From Frigidibacter sp. RF13 (GTDB lineage: Bacteria; Pseudomonadota; Alphaproteobacteria; Rhodobacterales; Rhodobacteraceae): DNA of 64,000 nucleotides. Location of the stretch: assembly GCF_026626305.1 (NCBI RefSeq), contig NZ_JAPNUE010000013.1, positions 1-64,000 on the forward strand, in the 5' to 3' direction. The notes beneath the pieces were generated by a model. It saw nothing but the letters and a program-made list of their open reading frames with translations. It was not told the DNA's origin and did no database searches. Positions 16,459 through 25,365 of this stretch are shown piece by piece (the stretch's first letter is position 1; each line of letters begins with the position of its first letter). The position numbers and the translations under genes were made by a program.

Positions 16459-16818
16459 ATGAGCAACCTTTTCTGGCTCACGGACGCACAGATGGCCCGG
16501 CTTCGGCCCTTCTTCCCCAAGAGCCACGGTAAGCCTCGCGTCGATGACCGGCGGGTATTGAGCGGGATTATCTTCATCAATCGCAATGGGTTGCGGTGGT
16601 GCGATGCAGCGAAGGAATATGGACTGCCGAAGACCCTCTACAACCGCTGGAAGCGGTGGAGCGACAAGGGGGTCTCCGCCCGGATGATGGCTGGTCTGGC
16701 CTCCCAGGCCGCCGTTCCCAAGACGGTGATGATTGATGCGACCTATCTCAAGGCGCATCGCACGACGACCAGCCTGCGGTCGAAAAAGGCGGACCAGACG
16801 ACCAGATGGGCCGGCTGA
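16459..16818 (+). CDS. IS5-family transposase, frame A (N-terminal half)
   Basis: 119-aa frame with the N-terminal DNA-binding part (LFWLTDAQMARLRPFFP, RRVLSGIIFI, GLRWCDAAKEYG) and the first catalytic Asp (MIDATYLKAHRT). At about 16780-16786 the run GAAAAAGG allows a -1 shift into frame B, which restores the family sequence KKGGPDDQ. Without the shift the frame ends at 16818. An ATG three bases earlier (16456) is also possible. Confidence 0.85.
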   Translation: MSNLFWLTDAQMARLRPFFPKSHGKPRVDDRRVLSGIIFINRNGLRWCDAAKEYGLPKTLYNRWKRWSDKGVSARMMAGLASQAAVPKTVMIDATYLKAHRTTTSLRSKKADQTTRWAG

Positions 16819-17228
16819 TCGGGCGAACCAAGGGTGGCATGAACACCAAGCTACATACCGTAGCCGATGCCGATGGCCGCCCGATCCGGTTTTTCATGAC
16901 CGCAGGCCAGGTCAGCGATTACACCGGTGCAGCGGCCCTGCTGGGAAGCCTACCAAAGGCGGACTGGCTGCTGGCCGACCGCGGTTATGACGCTGACTGG
17001 TTCAGGGAAGCGGTGAAAGACAAGGGGATAAAGCCCTGCATCCCCGGCCGGAAGTCTCGCGGAAAACCAATCAAGCATGACAAGCGACGCTACAAACGCC
17101 GCAACAGGATCGAGATCATGTTCGGAAGGCTCAAGGACTGGCGACGCGTCGCCACCCGTTACGACAGATGCCCGAAGGTCTTCCTCTCCGCCGTCGCCCT
17201 CGCCGCAACCGTCATGTTCTGGCTATGA
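16806..17228 (+). CDS. IS5-family transposase, frame B (C-terminal catalytic half)
   Basis: 140-aa frame carrying the rest of the DDE core: Asp in LLADRGYDADW and Glu in RRNRIEIMFGRLKDWRR, ending in ALAATVMFWL. It overlaps frame A by 13 bases in the -1 frame, the usual design for making a fused OrfAB transposase by programmed frameshifting. It appears intact. Confidence 0.85.
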   Translation: MGRLIGRTKGGMNTKLHTVADADGRPIRFFMTAGQVSDYTGAAALLGSLPKADWLLADRGYDADWFREAVKDKGIKPCIPGRKSRGKPIKHDKRRYKRRNRIEIMFGRLKDWRRVATRYDRCPKVFLSAVALAATVMFWL

Positions 17229-17358
17229 AACGAGAACGAGTCCTGACCCTAAACCACAGACCAGCTAGATTTCAGTGGCAATTGAAGGCGAACGGGGCTG
17301 ATGACAAAGTGAACACCTATGAAAAGAAATTCAACTGGAATTCAGCCACTTACAGGAA

Positions 17359-17534
17359 TTCACCAAATTCGCGCAGTCATGAGGTCCAGAGAATATAGGC
17401 CCTGAGAGACCGCTTCCCGGCCTCCTCGCGCATGGGCCAGTGCTCAGCCTCCCCCGCACAACCCTCGAAAACAACGGAAAAATCCGGCCGCAGCCGGATC
17501 GGGAGAACGCTTTCAAGTGGGCAAGTGGCGGACA
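17359..17534 (-). repeat. tRNA-Ser downstream region repeated at 10431-10607
   Basis: The original-looking copy of the inverted pair: the tRNA-Ser 3' end, its terminator and about 140 further bases to its left. It ends about 107 bases from the IS5-family element. See 10431-10607 for the partner. Confidence 0.8.
17478..17499 (-). terminator. rho-independent terminator of tRNA-Ser
   Basis: On the minus strand, ATCCGGC-TGCG-GCCGGAT followed by TTTTT, starting 27 bases after the tRNA-Ser 3' end. Confidence 0.8.
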
Positions 17535-17615
17535 GAGAGGGATTCGAACCCTCGAGACGGTTCCCCGCCTACACACTTTCCAGGCGTGCGCCTTCGACCA
17601 CTCGGCCACCTGTCC
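17526..17615 (-). tRNA. tRNA-Ser (anticodon GGA)
   Basis: 90-nt class II tRNA with acceptor stem GGACAGG paired near the 3' end, anticodon loop CTGGAAA giving GGA, a long variable arm, T-loop GGTTCGAATCC and an encoded CCA (17526-17528). It reads UCC/UCU serine codons. It marks the border between the accessory first 17.5 kb and conserved chromosome. Confidence 0.96.
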
Positions 17616-17677
17616 GTGGGCGGTTCTTTAGCCGCTCGCCGGGGCGGGATGCAAGGGGCATCGGGCGAAATCGACGA

Positions 17678-19609
17678 TCAGATCGAGATGCGGGCGCCAA
17701 GCTCCACCACCCGGTCGCGTGGCAGCTGGTAGAACTCGCTCGGGTCGGCGGAAAACCGGCCGAGCGCAATGAAAAGCCGGTCGAGGATGCGCCTGAGCCC
17801 GTCATTGCCGCCAAGCACGACTTTGCGGCGGCCGAGAAAGAAGGAGGTCGTCATCACGTCAAACCTCAGCCCCTCGCGCCGGGCGCGGCCAAGGGCGCGG
17901 CTGATGTTGGGACTTTCCATGAAACCGAAGCGCAGGATGAGGCGCCCGAACCGCTCGTTGATCGGAGCATATTCGGCGCGGTCTCGGTCCGAGACGATCG
18001 GCACGCGCACCGTCTCGACCGTCAGGATCACATTGCGCTCATGCAGCACGCGGTTGTGCTTGATATTGTGCAGCATCGCGGGCGGCACGGCGTTCGGGTC
18101 CGAGGTCAGGAAGAAGGCCGTCCCCGGCACGACATGGACCGAGCTCTTCATCATCGAGCGGGCGAAACTGTCGAGGTCGACCATCTGCTTGTGGGCGGCC
18201 TGCACCGCATGCTGGGTGCCGCGCCACCAGGAATACATCAGGGCCGAAATCGTCGCTGACAGGACGACGGGGACGAAGCCGCCCGCGAAGAACTTGGTCA
18301 TGTTCGACAGGAAGAAGGTGCCTTCGAGCAACAGGAACGGCGTGGCTGCCAGAAGCACGACCCAAAGCTTCTTGTTCCAGCCCTTGCGCGCATAGATCAT
18401 GGCAAGCGTGGTATCGACGATCATCGCGCCGGTGACCGAAATGCCATAGGCGGCGGCGAGCGCGCTCGACGTGCGGAAGTTCAGGACAAAGAGAAGGACG
18501 CCCGCCAGAAGCAGCCAGTTGACGGCCGGCACATAGATCTGGCCCGACTGGCTTTCGGACGTATGAACGATCGAGAGGCGCGGCAGGAAGCCGAGCTGGA
18601 TCGCCGCGCGCGTCATCGAAAAGGCGCCGGTGATCACCGCCTGCGAGGCGATGATCGTGGCAACGGTCGCCAGCGCGACGAGAAGCGGCAGGAACCAATC
18701 CGGCACCATCAGGAAGAACGGGTTTTCCAGCGCTTCATGATTGCGGAGCACAAGCGAACCTTGACCGAGGTAGTTCAGCACCAGCGCCGGGAAGACCAGG
18801 ATGAACCAGGCAAGCCGGATCGGTCGTTTACCGAAATGGCCGAGGTCGGCATAAAGCGCCTCCGCCCCGGTCACCGCCAGAAAGACCGCGCCCATCACGA
18901 TAAAGGCGATAAGGCCGTGGTCGACGAGGAAGACGATCCCGTAATAGGGGTTAAAGGCGGCGACCACCGAGGCATCCTGCGCCAGCTGCATTGCGCCGGT
19001 CGTCGCCATCGTCAGAAACCAGAGCGCGGTGATCGGCCCGAAGGCGGCAGAAATCGCCTGGGTCCCGTGACGCTGGACCATGAAAAGCCCGACTAGAATT
19101 CCGACGGTAATCGGCAGGACATAGGCATCGAGCTTCGGCGTGACGAGCTTGATACCCTCGACCGCGGACAGGACCGAGACGGCAGGCGTGATCACCGCAT
19201 CGCCGAAGAAAAGCGCAGCCCCGGCGATGCCTAGCCCGAGGACGGCATAGTTCCGACGCCCGATCGCCAGCCGCGACAGGGTGTAAAGCGCGAGGATGCC
19301 CCCCTCGCCCCGGTTGTCGGCGCGCAAGAGGAAGAGCACATATTTGACCGTCACAATAAGGATCAGCGTCCAGATCAGAAGCGACACGACCCCCAGAACC
19401 TCGCCCACCGATATGCCATCATGCGACACCGGGTGCAGCGCTTCGCGCATGGCGTAAAGCGGACTGGTGCCGATGTCGCCATAGACAACACCGATCGCGC
19501 CCATCGTCAGGGCGGCAAGCCCTTGCTTGTGCGCGCCGTGGCCGTTTTCGGCGGCCGAACCGGCTTCGTCTTCGGACCCTTGGGCAAGGGCCGTTTCTGG
19601 ATTTGACAT
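17678..19609 (-). CDS. kup: KUP-family potassium uptake protein
   Basis: 643-aa inner-membrane K+:H+ symporter. The N-terminal signature GVVYGDIGTSPLYAMREA (about 48-65) is diagnostic. About twelve membrane helices follow (FFGDAVITPAVSVLSAVEG, the PALVLNYLGQGSL region), with a cytosolic C-terminal domain ending LPRDRVVELGARISI. The ATG at 19609 is preferred over the upstream TTG start. It is a stand-alone gene 62 bases left of the tRNA-Ser 5' end. Confidence 0.95.
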   Translation of the reverse strand: MSNPETALAQGSEDEAGSAAENGHGAHKQGLAALTMGAIGVVYGDIGTSPLYAMREALHPVSHDGISVGEVLGVVSLLIWTLILIVTVKYVLFLLRADNRGEGGILALYTLSRLAIGRRNYAVLGLGIAGAALFFGDAVITPAVSVLSAVEGIKLVTPKLDAYVLPITVGILVGLFMVQRHGTQAISAAFGPITALWFLTMATTGAMQLAQDASVVAAFNPYYGIVFLVDHGLIAFIVMGAVFLAVTGAEALYADLGHFGKRPIRLAWFILVFPALVLNYLGQGSLVLRNHEALENPFFLMVPDWFLPLLVALATVATIIASQAVITGAFSMTRAAIQLGFLPRLSIVHTSESQSGQIYVPAVNWLLLAGVLLFVLNFRTSSALAAAYGISVTGAMIVDTTLAMIYARKGWNKKLWVVLLAATPFLLLEGTFFLSNMTKFFAGGFVPVVLSATISALMYSWWRGTQHAVQAAHKQMVDLDSFARSMMKSSVHVVPGTAFFLTSDPNAVPPAMLHNIKHNRVLHERNVILTVETVRVPIVSDRDRAEYAPINERFGRLILRFGFMESPNISRALGRARREGLRFDVMTTSFFLGRRKVVLGGNDGLRRILDRLFIALGRFSADPSEFYQLPRDRVVELGARISI

Positions 19610-19838
19610 GTTCGGTTCAGCTCCGCCCGGCAAGCCGCAAGGCTCGAGCCGGGACTTGTCTTGAGACGTTCAGGCGCAAATGCACCCAGATTGCTCCAGA
19701 TTTTCCGCGCGGGCTGGCAGGCCGTCGCGCGCCCCAGTTATCAGGCGAGTCTCCGACCCGCCCGGCTGAGAGGCAGACTAGAGCGATCTGACGGAAAGTT
19801 TCAAGATGTTTCGCTGCATCACAGCATCATACTCTGCG

Positions 19839-20558
19839 TCAGTCACAGAGATGCAGCGTAATCCGCCGGTTCTGGCGGCCCTTGTTCTCGATCTTGCCAA
19901 GTTGCAGGCGGCCGATCTCGCCTGTGCGCGCGACATGGGTGCCGCCGCAGGGCTGCAGGTCAACGAGCTCCGCGCCATCCGAGATACGGACCAGACGCAC
20001 CCTGCCCTGCCCCATCGGCGGCTTGACCGACATGGTTTTCACAAGGCCCGGATTGGCCTCCAGCTCGGCATCGGTGATCCAGTCGTCGGATACGGTCAGG
20101 TCGCGTTCCACGAGGCGGTTCAACGCCTCTTCCAGCGCCGTGACATCTGCGGGAGGTTCCGGCATGTCGAAGTCGAGGCGCCCACGCTCGGCGCCGATCT
20201 GGCCGCCGGTCACCGGCAAGGGCACCACGACCGATAGAAGGTGAAGCGCGGTATGGACCCGCATATGGCGGTGGCGGCGTTCCCAGTCGAGCCGCTGCAG
20301 GACCGGCGCCCCGACCGGCGGCAGGGCACTACCGGCGTCCGGCACCAGTACGAACGTCCCGCCCTCGCCCTTCACCGCCGTGGCGATGTTTGTCCGCCCG
20401 CCATCCCAGTCAAGATACCCGCTGTCGCCCGGCTGACCGCCCGACGTCGCATAGAAAACCGTGCGGTCGAGGATCAGACCGCCCTGATCGCTGTGCCCCG
20501 CCACACGGGCCTCGGCCTCGCGCAGATAGGCGTCGGTGCGGAACAGTGGCTCGGTCAT
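19839..20558 (-). CDS. alanyl-tRNA editing protein AlaX-type
   Basis: 239-aa trans-editing hydrolase that clears mischarged Ser- or Gly-tRNA(Ala). The zinc site is complete: HTALH (His102, His106) and CGGTH (Cys204, His208). The N-terminal GGQPGDSG motif (about 40-47) shared with AlaRS editing domains is present. Its start overlaps the stop of the mechanosensitive channel gene by four bases, making it the last gene of a cysK-like, mscS-like, alaX operon. Confidence 0.92.
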   Translation of the reverse strand: MTEPLFRTDAYLREAEARVAGHSDQGGLILDRTVFYATSGGQPGDSGYLDWDGGRTNIATAVKGEGGTFVLVPDAGSALPPVGAPVLQRLDWERRHRHMRVHTALHLLSVVVPLPVTGGQIGAERGRLDFDMPEPPADVTALEEALNRLVERDLTVSDDWITDAELEANPGLVKTMSVKPPMGQGRVRLVRISDGAELVDLQPCGGTHVARTGEIGRLQLGKIENKGRQNRRITLHLCD

Positions 20559-23035
20559 TCCTCCTCCTCCCGCTCGTCGTCACGCGGGTCGTAGTTGATG
20601 GATTCGGGCGGGACAGGGTCCGGCGCGACTGCTTTTGTCTCTGTCGCATCGTTTGGTACGGCTGGCGATTTCTTCTTGCCCGGAGCGGCGGGTCGCGGGC
20701 GCTCCGCGCGCTCGATGCGCAGCGGATTCCTGATCCAGATGTCGCGCTGTGCGTAGGGAATCTCGATCCCCTCGGCCGCGAAGCGTTCGACGACCTGATG
20801 AAGAATCTCCGTCTGAACCTCCAGCTTGAAATTCACGTCCGAAAGGATCGCACGTATCTCGAAGTTCAGGCTGTCGGCGCCAAGGCCGACGAACTGCACC
20901 TTGGGAGCGGGATCGACGAGGACGAGATTCTGCCCCTCGACGATATCCTGCAAGATGGTCTGCACCTTGCGCGTATCGCTGCCATAGGCCACACCGACCG
21001 GCAGGATCAATCTTCCGGTCAGATTGCCGCGGGTGAGGTTTGTGACGACGCCGGAAACGAGGTCGGCGTTCGGCACGATCACGTCGGTTCGGTCGAAGGT
21101 CTCGATCCAGGTCGAGCGGACCGAAATCCCCTTCACGGTCCCGAACTGGCCGTTCACCTCGATCATGTCGCCTTCCGAGATCGGACGCTCGATCAGAAGG
21201 ATGATGCCCGAGACGAAATTCTGGACGATGTTCTGCAAGCCGAAACCGATACCCACCGACAGCGCACCGGCGACGATGGCGAGGGCGGAGAGGTCGATCC
21301 CCGCGGTGGTAATAGCTGCGAGAGCAGAGAGGAATATCCCCACATAGCCGAGGCCGGAGACTGCGGCATTCTGCGCGCCCTTGTCCAGCCGCGTGCGCGG
21401 CAGTATCGAGGAGCGGAGCGCCCCCTGCACCAGCCGCGTGATCATGTAGCCGATTACGAAGACGATGAAGAGCGTCAGGATTGCGGTAGGTGATATCCGC
21501 GCGCCACCGAGTGTCACGCCCGCCTGAATGCGCGCCCAAATCTCGGACAGATCGGCAGGACGCGCCCCCCAGGTCAGGGCAAAGAGCGGCAGAGACGCGA
21601 CGGCAATCAGGAAACCGGTCAGGACTGGGATCAGCGCTTCGCGCCCCTCATCACCGGTGCGCGTCACCGCGACGTAGATGTCGGTCAAGAAGCGCTGCAG
21701 AAGGATGATCACACCAATCAGTGCTGCCGATCCGACCACTGGCCAGATCAGCGCGTTGGCGGCTGTCACGTAACCGACGACAGCGAGGAGCGGCGCTATT
21801 GCGGCGGCCGCAACGATCGACGTGCCGCAAAGCCCGATCATCCGGTTGCGGAAGAGGACGGCATCGCCCTCCTCTGCCCCGACGAGCCGCTGGCGACGCA
21901 GAAGCAGACCGAGCCGGAAGAGGAAGATCGCGACGATCAGCACAAGCGGCGTCAGCCAGACCGCCTGTGCCGCCTGGCTGAGCGGCGGGCGCACTTCGGT
22001 GGTGAAGGCGATACGGAATTCCTCGACCGCCTGCAGAAGTCCGATCATCTGGACGTGGAATCGCGCCTCGGCAGGCCGGTCGGTCAGGTTCGGCCCATGG
22101 GTACGCTTCTCATCCGGAAAGAGCCAGCTCGCGAGCCAGCGCGCGGAGAAGAAGGAAAAGGCAGCAACCGGCAGCGCCTCGGCCAGCGCCAGAAGGCGCG
22201 GCCCGGCCATTTCGGAGATAGTGATCGCCAGATGGACGAGCATCATGCCGAAGACCGGCACGATCACCTGCCCGAGAGACACCACCGCCGCCACGACATG
22301 GCGCATGCGCATCGCCGTTCGGTCCTGCAAGCGGCGCGACAGGCGCTCCATGAAACCCGGACCGCGCAGCATCAGAAGCAGTGCGACCCCGAGCGACAGA
22401 ATGATGCCAAGCAGGTTGTTGCGCAGGTCGGTACGACGCGCGTCGCTTGACCAGTTGGTATTGATTTCGCTCCAGAGCGTCTTGCCGCCCTGTTCCAGAA
22501 CCGCCCCGGCCGAGGGCCAGTGCAACGGGTTCAAGGGCGTCGGCATCAGCCGGAGCAGCTCCCTGGCCTGACGGTCGCGGATCAGCTTGTCGATCTGTTT
22601 GACGATCCCGTCGGCACGGCGATAGGCGGCGACCGCCTCGACCCCCGGCGCCTGCAGGCGCGACAGTGCGGCAGTCAGTTCCTTGCGCTTGGCTGCGATC
22701 TCTGGCGCCTCGGCGGCCTCTTCTCCGGGCACCGGCCCAAGATCGGCGATCTGGGCCTGCACCACCTCGATCTGCGGCGCGTTCACGGCGCGGGCGGCAT
22801 CGAAGCCCTGCCGCCATTCCACCACCTTCGCCCTGAGATCCTCGAAGGCCTTGTTCGACGCTTTTGCGCTTTTCAGCGCCTCTTCCGCCGCCTGCGCCTC
22901 GCGTTCCCAGATCGTGTAATCGATCGGTGCTTCGACTTCCTGCGCAAGCGCCGATCCCGACAGAACCCCGGTCAGCGGCCCGGCAGCAAGGATCAGCGCG
23001 AGGGTAAGAAGCGCCGCCGCCAGAGCCCGCCGCAT
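20555..23035 (-). CDS. large mechanosensitive ion channel (MscS family, DUF3772 type)
   Basis: 826-aa inner-membrane channel that releases solutes on osmotic downshock. It has a signal-like N-terminus (RRALAAALLTLALILAAG), a periplasmic coiled segment (about 40-180, DUF3772 region), several extra helices and the MscS core with GIGFGLQNIVQNFVSG followed by the beta domain (GDMIEVNGQFGTVKGI). The C-terminus is a Pro/Glu-rich tail (DDEREEEE). The start at 23035 is only four bases after the cysteine synthase stop. Length fits the long DUF3772 subfamily. Confidence 0.92.
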   Translation of the reverse strand: MRRALAAALLTLALILAAGPLTGVLSGSALAQEVEAPIDYTIWEREAQAAEEALKSAKASNKAFEDLRAKVVEWRQGFDAARAVNAPQIEVVQAQIADLGPVPGEEAAEAPEIAAKRKELTAALSRLQAPGVEAVAAYRRADGIVKQIDKLIRDRQARELLRLMPTPLNPLHWPSAGAVLEQGGKTLWSEINTNWSSDARRTDLRNNLLGIILSLGVALLLMLRGPGFMERLSRRLQDRTAMRMRHVVAAVVSLGQVIVPVFGMMLVHLAITISEMAGPRLLALAEALPVAAFSFFSARWLASWLFPDEKRTHGPNLTDRPAEARFHVQMIGLLQAVEEFRIAFTTEVRPPLSQAAQAVWLTPLVLIVAIFLFRLGLLLRRQRLVGAEEGDAVLFRNRMIGLCGTSIVAAAAIAPLLAVVGYVTAANALIWPVVGSAALIGVIILLQRFLTDIYVAVTRTGDEGREALIPVLTGFLIAVASLPLFALTWGARPADLSEIWARIQAGVTLGGARISPTAILTLFIVFVIGYMITRLVQGALRSSILPRTRLDKGAQNAAVSGLGYVGIFLSALAAITTAGIDLSALAIVAGALSVGIGFGLQNIVQNFVSGIILLIERPISEGDMIEVNGQFGTVKGISVRSTWIETFDRTDVIVPNADLVSGVVTNLTRGNLTGRLILPVGVAYGSDTRKVQTILQDIVEGQNLVLVDPAPKVQFVGLGADSLNFEIRAILSDVNFKLEVQTEILHQVVERFAAEGIEIPYAQRDIWIRNPLRIERAERPRPAAPGKKKSPAVPNDATETKAVAPDPVPPESINYDPRDDEREEEE

Positions 23036-23039
23036 CTTC

Positions 23040-24071
23040 TCAGCCCTCGAAGACCGAAGGCAGGTCCTGCGGCGCGCGGTCAAGCCAGCCAGGCACCGGC
23101 AGGCCCTTGGCGCGCAGGAAATCCGGGTTGAAGAGCTTGGATTGATAGCGGTTGCCGTAGTCGCAAAGGACGGTGACGATCGTGTGCCCTGGCCCCATCA
23201 CCCGGGCCATACGGATCGCGCCCGCGACATTGATGCCGGACGAGCCGCCAAGGCACAGCCCCTCTTCGGCGAGAAGGTCAAAGACGATGGGCAGCGCTTC
23301 GGCATCGGGGATGCGGAAGGACATGTCCGGCGTGATCCCTTCGAGGTTCGCGGTGATCCGCCCCTGACCGATGCCTTCTGTAATCGAGGAGCCTTCGGAC
23401 TTCAGGACGCCGGTCGTGTAATAGCTGTGCAACGCCGCGCCTTCGGGATCGGCGAGCGCGACCTTCACGCCTTTCGGCTGCAGCGCCATCGCAAGGCCTG
23501 CAAGCGTGCCGCCCGAACCCACGGCGCAGACGACGCCGTCGACCTTGCCGCCGGTCTGTTCCCAGATTTCCGGGCCCGTCGTCTCGATATGCGCCTGACG
23601 GTTCGCCACGTTGTCGAACTGGTTGGCCCAGATCGCGCCATTGGGTTCGCTTTGCGCCAGTCGCTGCGCGAGGCGGCCGGAATAGCGCACATAATTGTTC
23701 GGGTTCGAATAAGGCGCCGCCGGAACCTGCACGAGTTCCGCCCCCGCAAGACGCAGCATGTCCTTCTTTTCCTGACTCTGCGTCTCGGGGATGACAATGA
23801 CCGTCTTGAACCCCATCGAGGAGCCAACGAGCGCCAGCCCGATCCCGGTATTGCCCGCCGTCCCCTCGACGATCGTGCCGCCGGGGCGGAGCTGCCCCTT
23901 GGCTACCGCATCGCGGATGATAAAGAGCGCCGCCCGGTCCTTGACCGACTGGCCCGGATTGAGAAACTCGGCCTTGCCATAGATCTCGCAGCCGGTGATC
24001 TCGCTGGCCTTCTTCAGCCGGATCAGGGGCGTCTTGCCCACCGCATCAGCCAGATCTTTGAACGCGTGCAT
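23040..24071 (-). CDS. cysteine synthase (O-acetylserine sulfhydrylase family)
   Basis: 343-aa PLP enzyme that makes cysteine from O-acetylserine and sulphide. The PLP lysine is Lys44 (NPGQSVKDRAA) and the phosphate loop GTAGNTG is at 70-76. The SGGTLAG motif is in the C-terminal half. It is slightly longer than classic CysK and may belong to the CysK/CBS-like branch. GGAGG before the ATG supports the start. It heads the operon with the MscS-type channel and AlaX. Confidence 0.9.
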   Translation of the reverse strand: MHAFKDLADAVGKTPLIRLKKASEITGCEIYGKAEFLNPGQSVKDRAALFIIRDAVAKGQLRPGGTIVEGTAGNTGIGLALVGSSMGFKTVIVIPETQSQEKKDMLRLAGAELVQVPAAPYSNPNNYVRYSGRLAQRLAQSEPNGAIWANQFDNVANRQAHIETTGPEIWEQTGGKVDGVVCAVGSGGTLAGLAMALQPKGVKVALADPEGAALHSYYTTGVLKSEGSSITEGIGQGRITANLEGITPDMSFRIPDAEALPIVFDLLAEEGLCLGGSSGINVAGAIRMARVMGPGHTIVTVLCDYGNRYQSKLFNPDFLRAKGLPVPGWLDRAPQDLPSVFEG

Positions 24072-24338
24072 CTCGGGGCCTCCATTCGTCCGTCCATACC
24101 TAGGCCGCTCCGCGGGATTGCTCAAGCCCTCGGGCAGCGGCACCGCCCGTTCTCCGGGCGCTGTGGACCGCTCTGCAGTCAGAATCAGACAGCCGACCGA
24201 ATCCGCCCATGCGAAACAATAGGTTGCTGATGGCCGGAATTCGGCGGTCTCAACCGGCAATTGCGGCAAAATAATGTCGAAAACTTGCCAACACCTGCCG
24301 ATCAACCTAGAAGTGCGCCAAACCAGAACGAACAGGGT

Positions 24339-25007
24339 ATGACCATGTCTTTCCGCCTCGTCGCAGGCCTTATTCTCGCCCTCGCGCCGCTGTCGGCCCA
24401 AGCGCTGACGGTGCAGACTGTCGCAACCGACGACACGGCATGGAACATGGTGAACACCAGCCAGACCGTCACCTTGCCGAACGGCGCGACATGGACATCG
24501 GCGCCCCTGCAGATGCCGAACAGCTGGTTTCCGCAGGTCGATCCCTGCATCTCTTTCTGCTCGCCGTTCGATCCCGGCATCTATGGCACCAACCAGACGA
24601 TCGGCGCCACGCCGCTGCCCGGATGGCAGCAATTGCCCTTCTGGGCGACCTGGCAGACGGCGGACCGCTCGAACGTGAATATCCTGTCCTTCAGCGGCAT
24701 CCAGAAGGGCCTGAGCCTGCTCTGGGGCTCGTTCGACGTTGGAAATCTTATCGAATTCGTCCTGAACGGTGTTGTCGTCGGCTCGGTCGCGGGCGATCAG
24801 CTTGGGCTGCAGGTCGGCAATCCCGGCCAAGGCGCGGCGCTCGTAAGCCTCAGCGGCATCCAGTTCAATGAACTGCGCTTCTCCTCGACACTCGGCGGTT
24901 TCGAATATGCCAATATCGAAGCCTCGCCGGTGCCGTTGCCCATGCCCTTGGCCGGCCTCGGCGCTGCGCTCATGATGCTTGGGCTCGCCCGCCGCCGCCG
25001 GGCGTGA
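24339..25007 (+). CDS. secreted protein with VPLPA-CTERM-like sorting tail
   Basis: 222-aa protein. Signal peptide at about 1-23 (ending SAQALT), a beta-rich body, and a C-terminal tail VPLPMPLAGLGAALMMLG plus Ala-Arg residues: the VPLP motif, hydrophobic helix and Arg cluster of VPLPA-CTERM exosortase substrates. In Rhodobacterales such proteins are usually tied to extracellular polysaccharide systems. The exopolysaccharide locus starts 360 bases downstream, which agrees. The body fold was not recognised. The ATG at 24339 follows CAGGG; 24345 is an alternative. Confidence 0.75.
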   Translation: MTMSFRLVAGLILALAPLSAQALTVQTVATDDTAWNMVNTSQTVTLPNGATWTSAPLQMPNSWFPQVDPCISFCSPFDPGIYGTNQTIGATPLPGWQQLPFWATWQTADRSNVNILSFSGIQKGLSLLWGSFDVGNLIEFVLNGVVVGSVAGDQLGLQVGNPGQGAALVSLSGIQFNELRFSSTLGGFEYANIEASPVPLPMPLAGLGAALMMLGLARRRRA

Positions 25008-25047
25008 GCGGCACAGATCCCGCAAGCCCCTCCGGATCTTCACTTGG

Positions 25048-25073
25048 AACGCCTGCCGCCCGCGGCGGGCGTT
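25048..25073 (+). terminator. GC-rich hairpin after the VPLPA-CTERM gene
   Basis: Long stem AACGCC-T-GCCGC-CC-GCGGC-G-GGCGTT 41 bases after the stop codon, with no T-run. Probably a transcript end or stabiliser. Confidence 0.5.
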
Positions 25074-25136
25074 CGGCGTTCTGGGCATAGACGCGGCATT
25101 TGCGATTGCCGCGCGGCCAAAGCCAGAATTGGGTCT

Positions 25137-25149
25137 AAATTGTGTCAGG
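25137..25149 (+). promoter_or_regulatory. half-site of a possible operator shared with 30170
   Basis: The string AAATTGTGTCAGG occurs here, about 220 bases before the first exopolysaccharide gene. It occurs again at 30169-30181, where it forms one arm of a palindrome. The 358-bp gap 25008-25365 otherwise shows only the hairpin at 25048 and AT-rich promoter-like sequence. Confidence 0.4.
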
Positions 25150-25365
25150 TAACGCACCATTTATGTCTGAATCATGGCGCGAAGTTGACTTCCCCCTTCC
25201 CCGGCGTACAGTCACCTCATTGAGGTAGTTCCTGGTCGAGCGGTGACGAGTTCCATTTTTCGATATCGCGCCGCGTGGCCAGTCCGGGCACCACATCCCG
25301 GGGGTCATCAGGACCGGGCTGCATTTTGAACAGATTATAGCTTGCTGCTTTTTTGGGGTGGGAAG

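Larger units (their letters stand above)
16382..17252 (+). mobile_element. complete IS5-family (IS427-type) insertion sequence
   Basis: About 870 bp. The imperfect inverted ends are TTAGGCTCAGGACCC (16382-16396) and, on the other strand, TTAGGGTCAGGACTC (17238-17252). Two overlapping transposase frames lie inside (16459-16818 and 16806-17228), linked by an A-rich slippery run. The length and layout fit the IS427 group of IS5. The same orientation and a near-identical C-terminus as the copy at 1-77 make this a repeated element in the genome. Confidence 0.88.
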
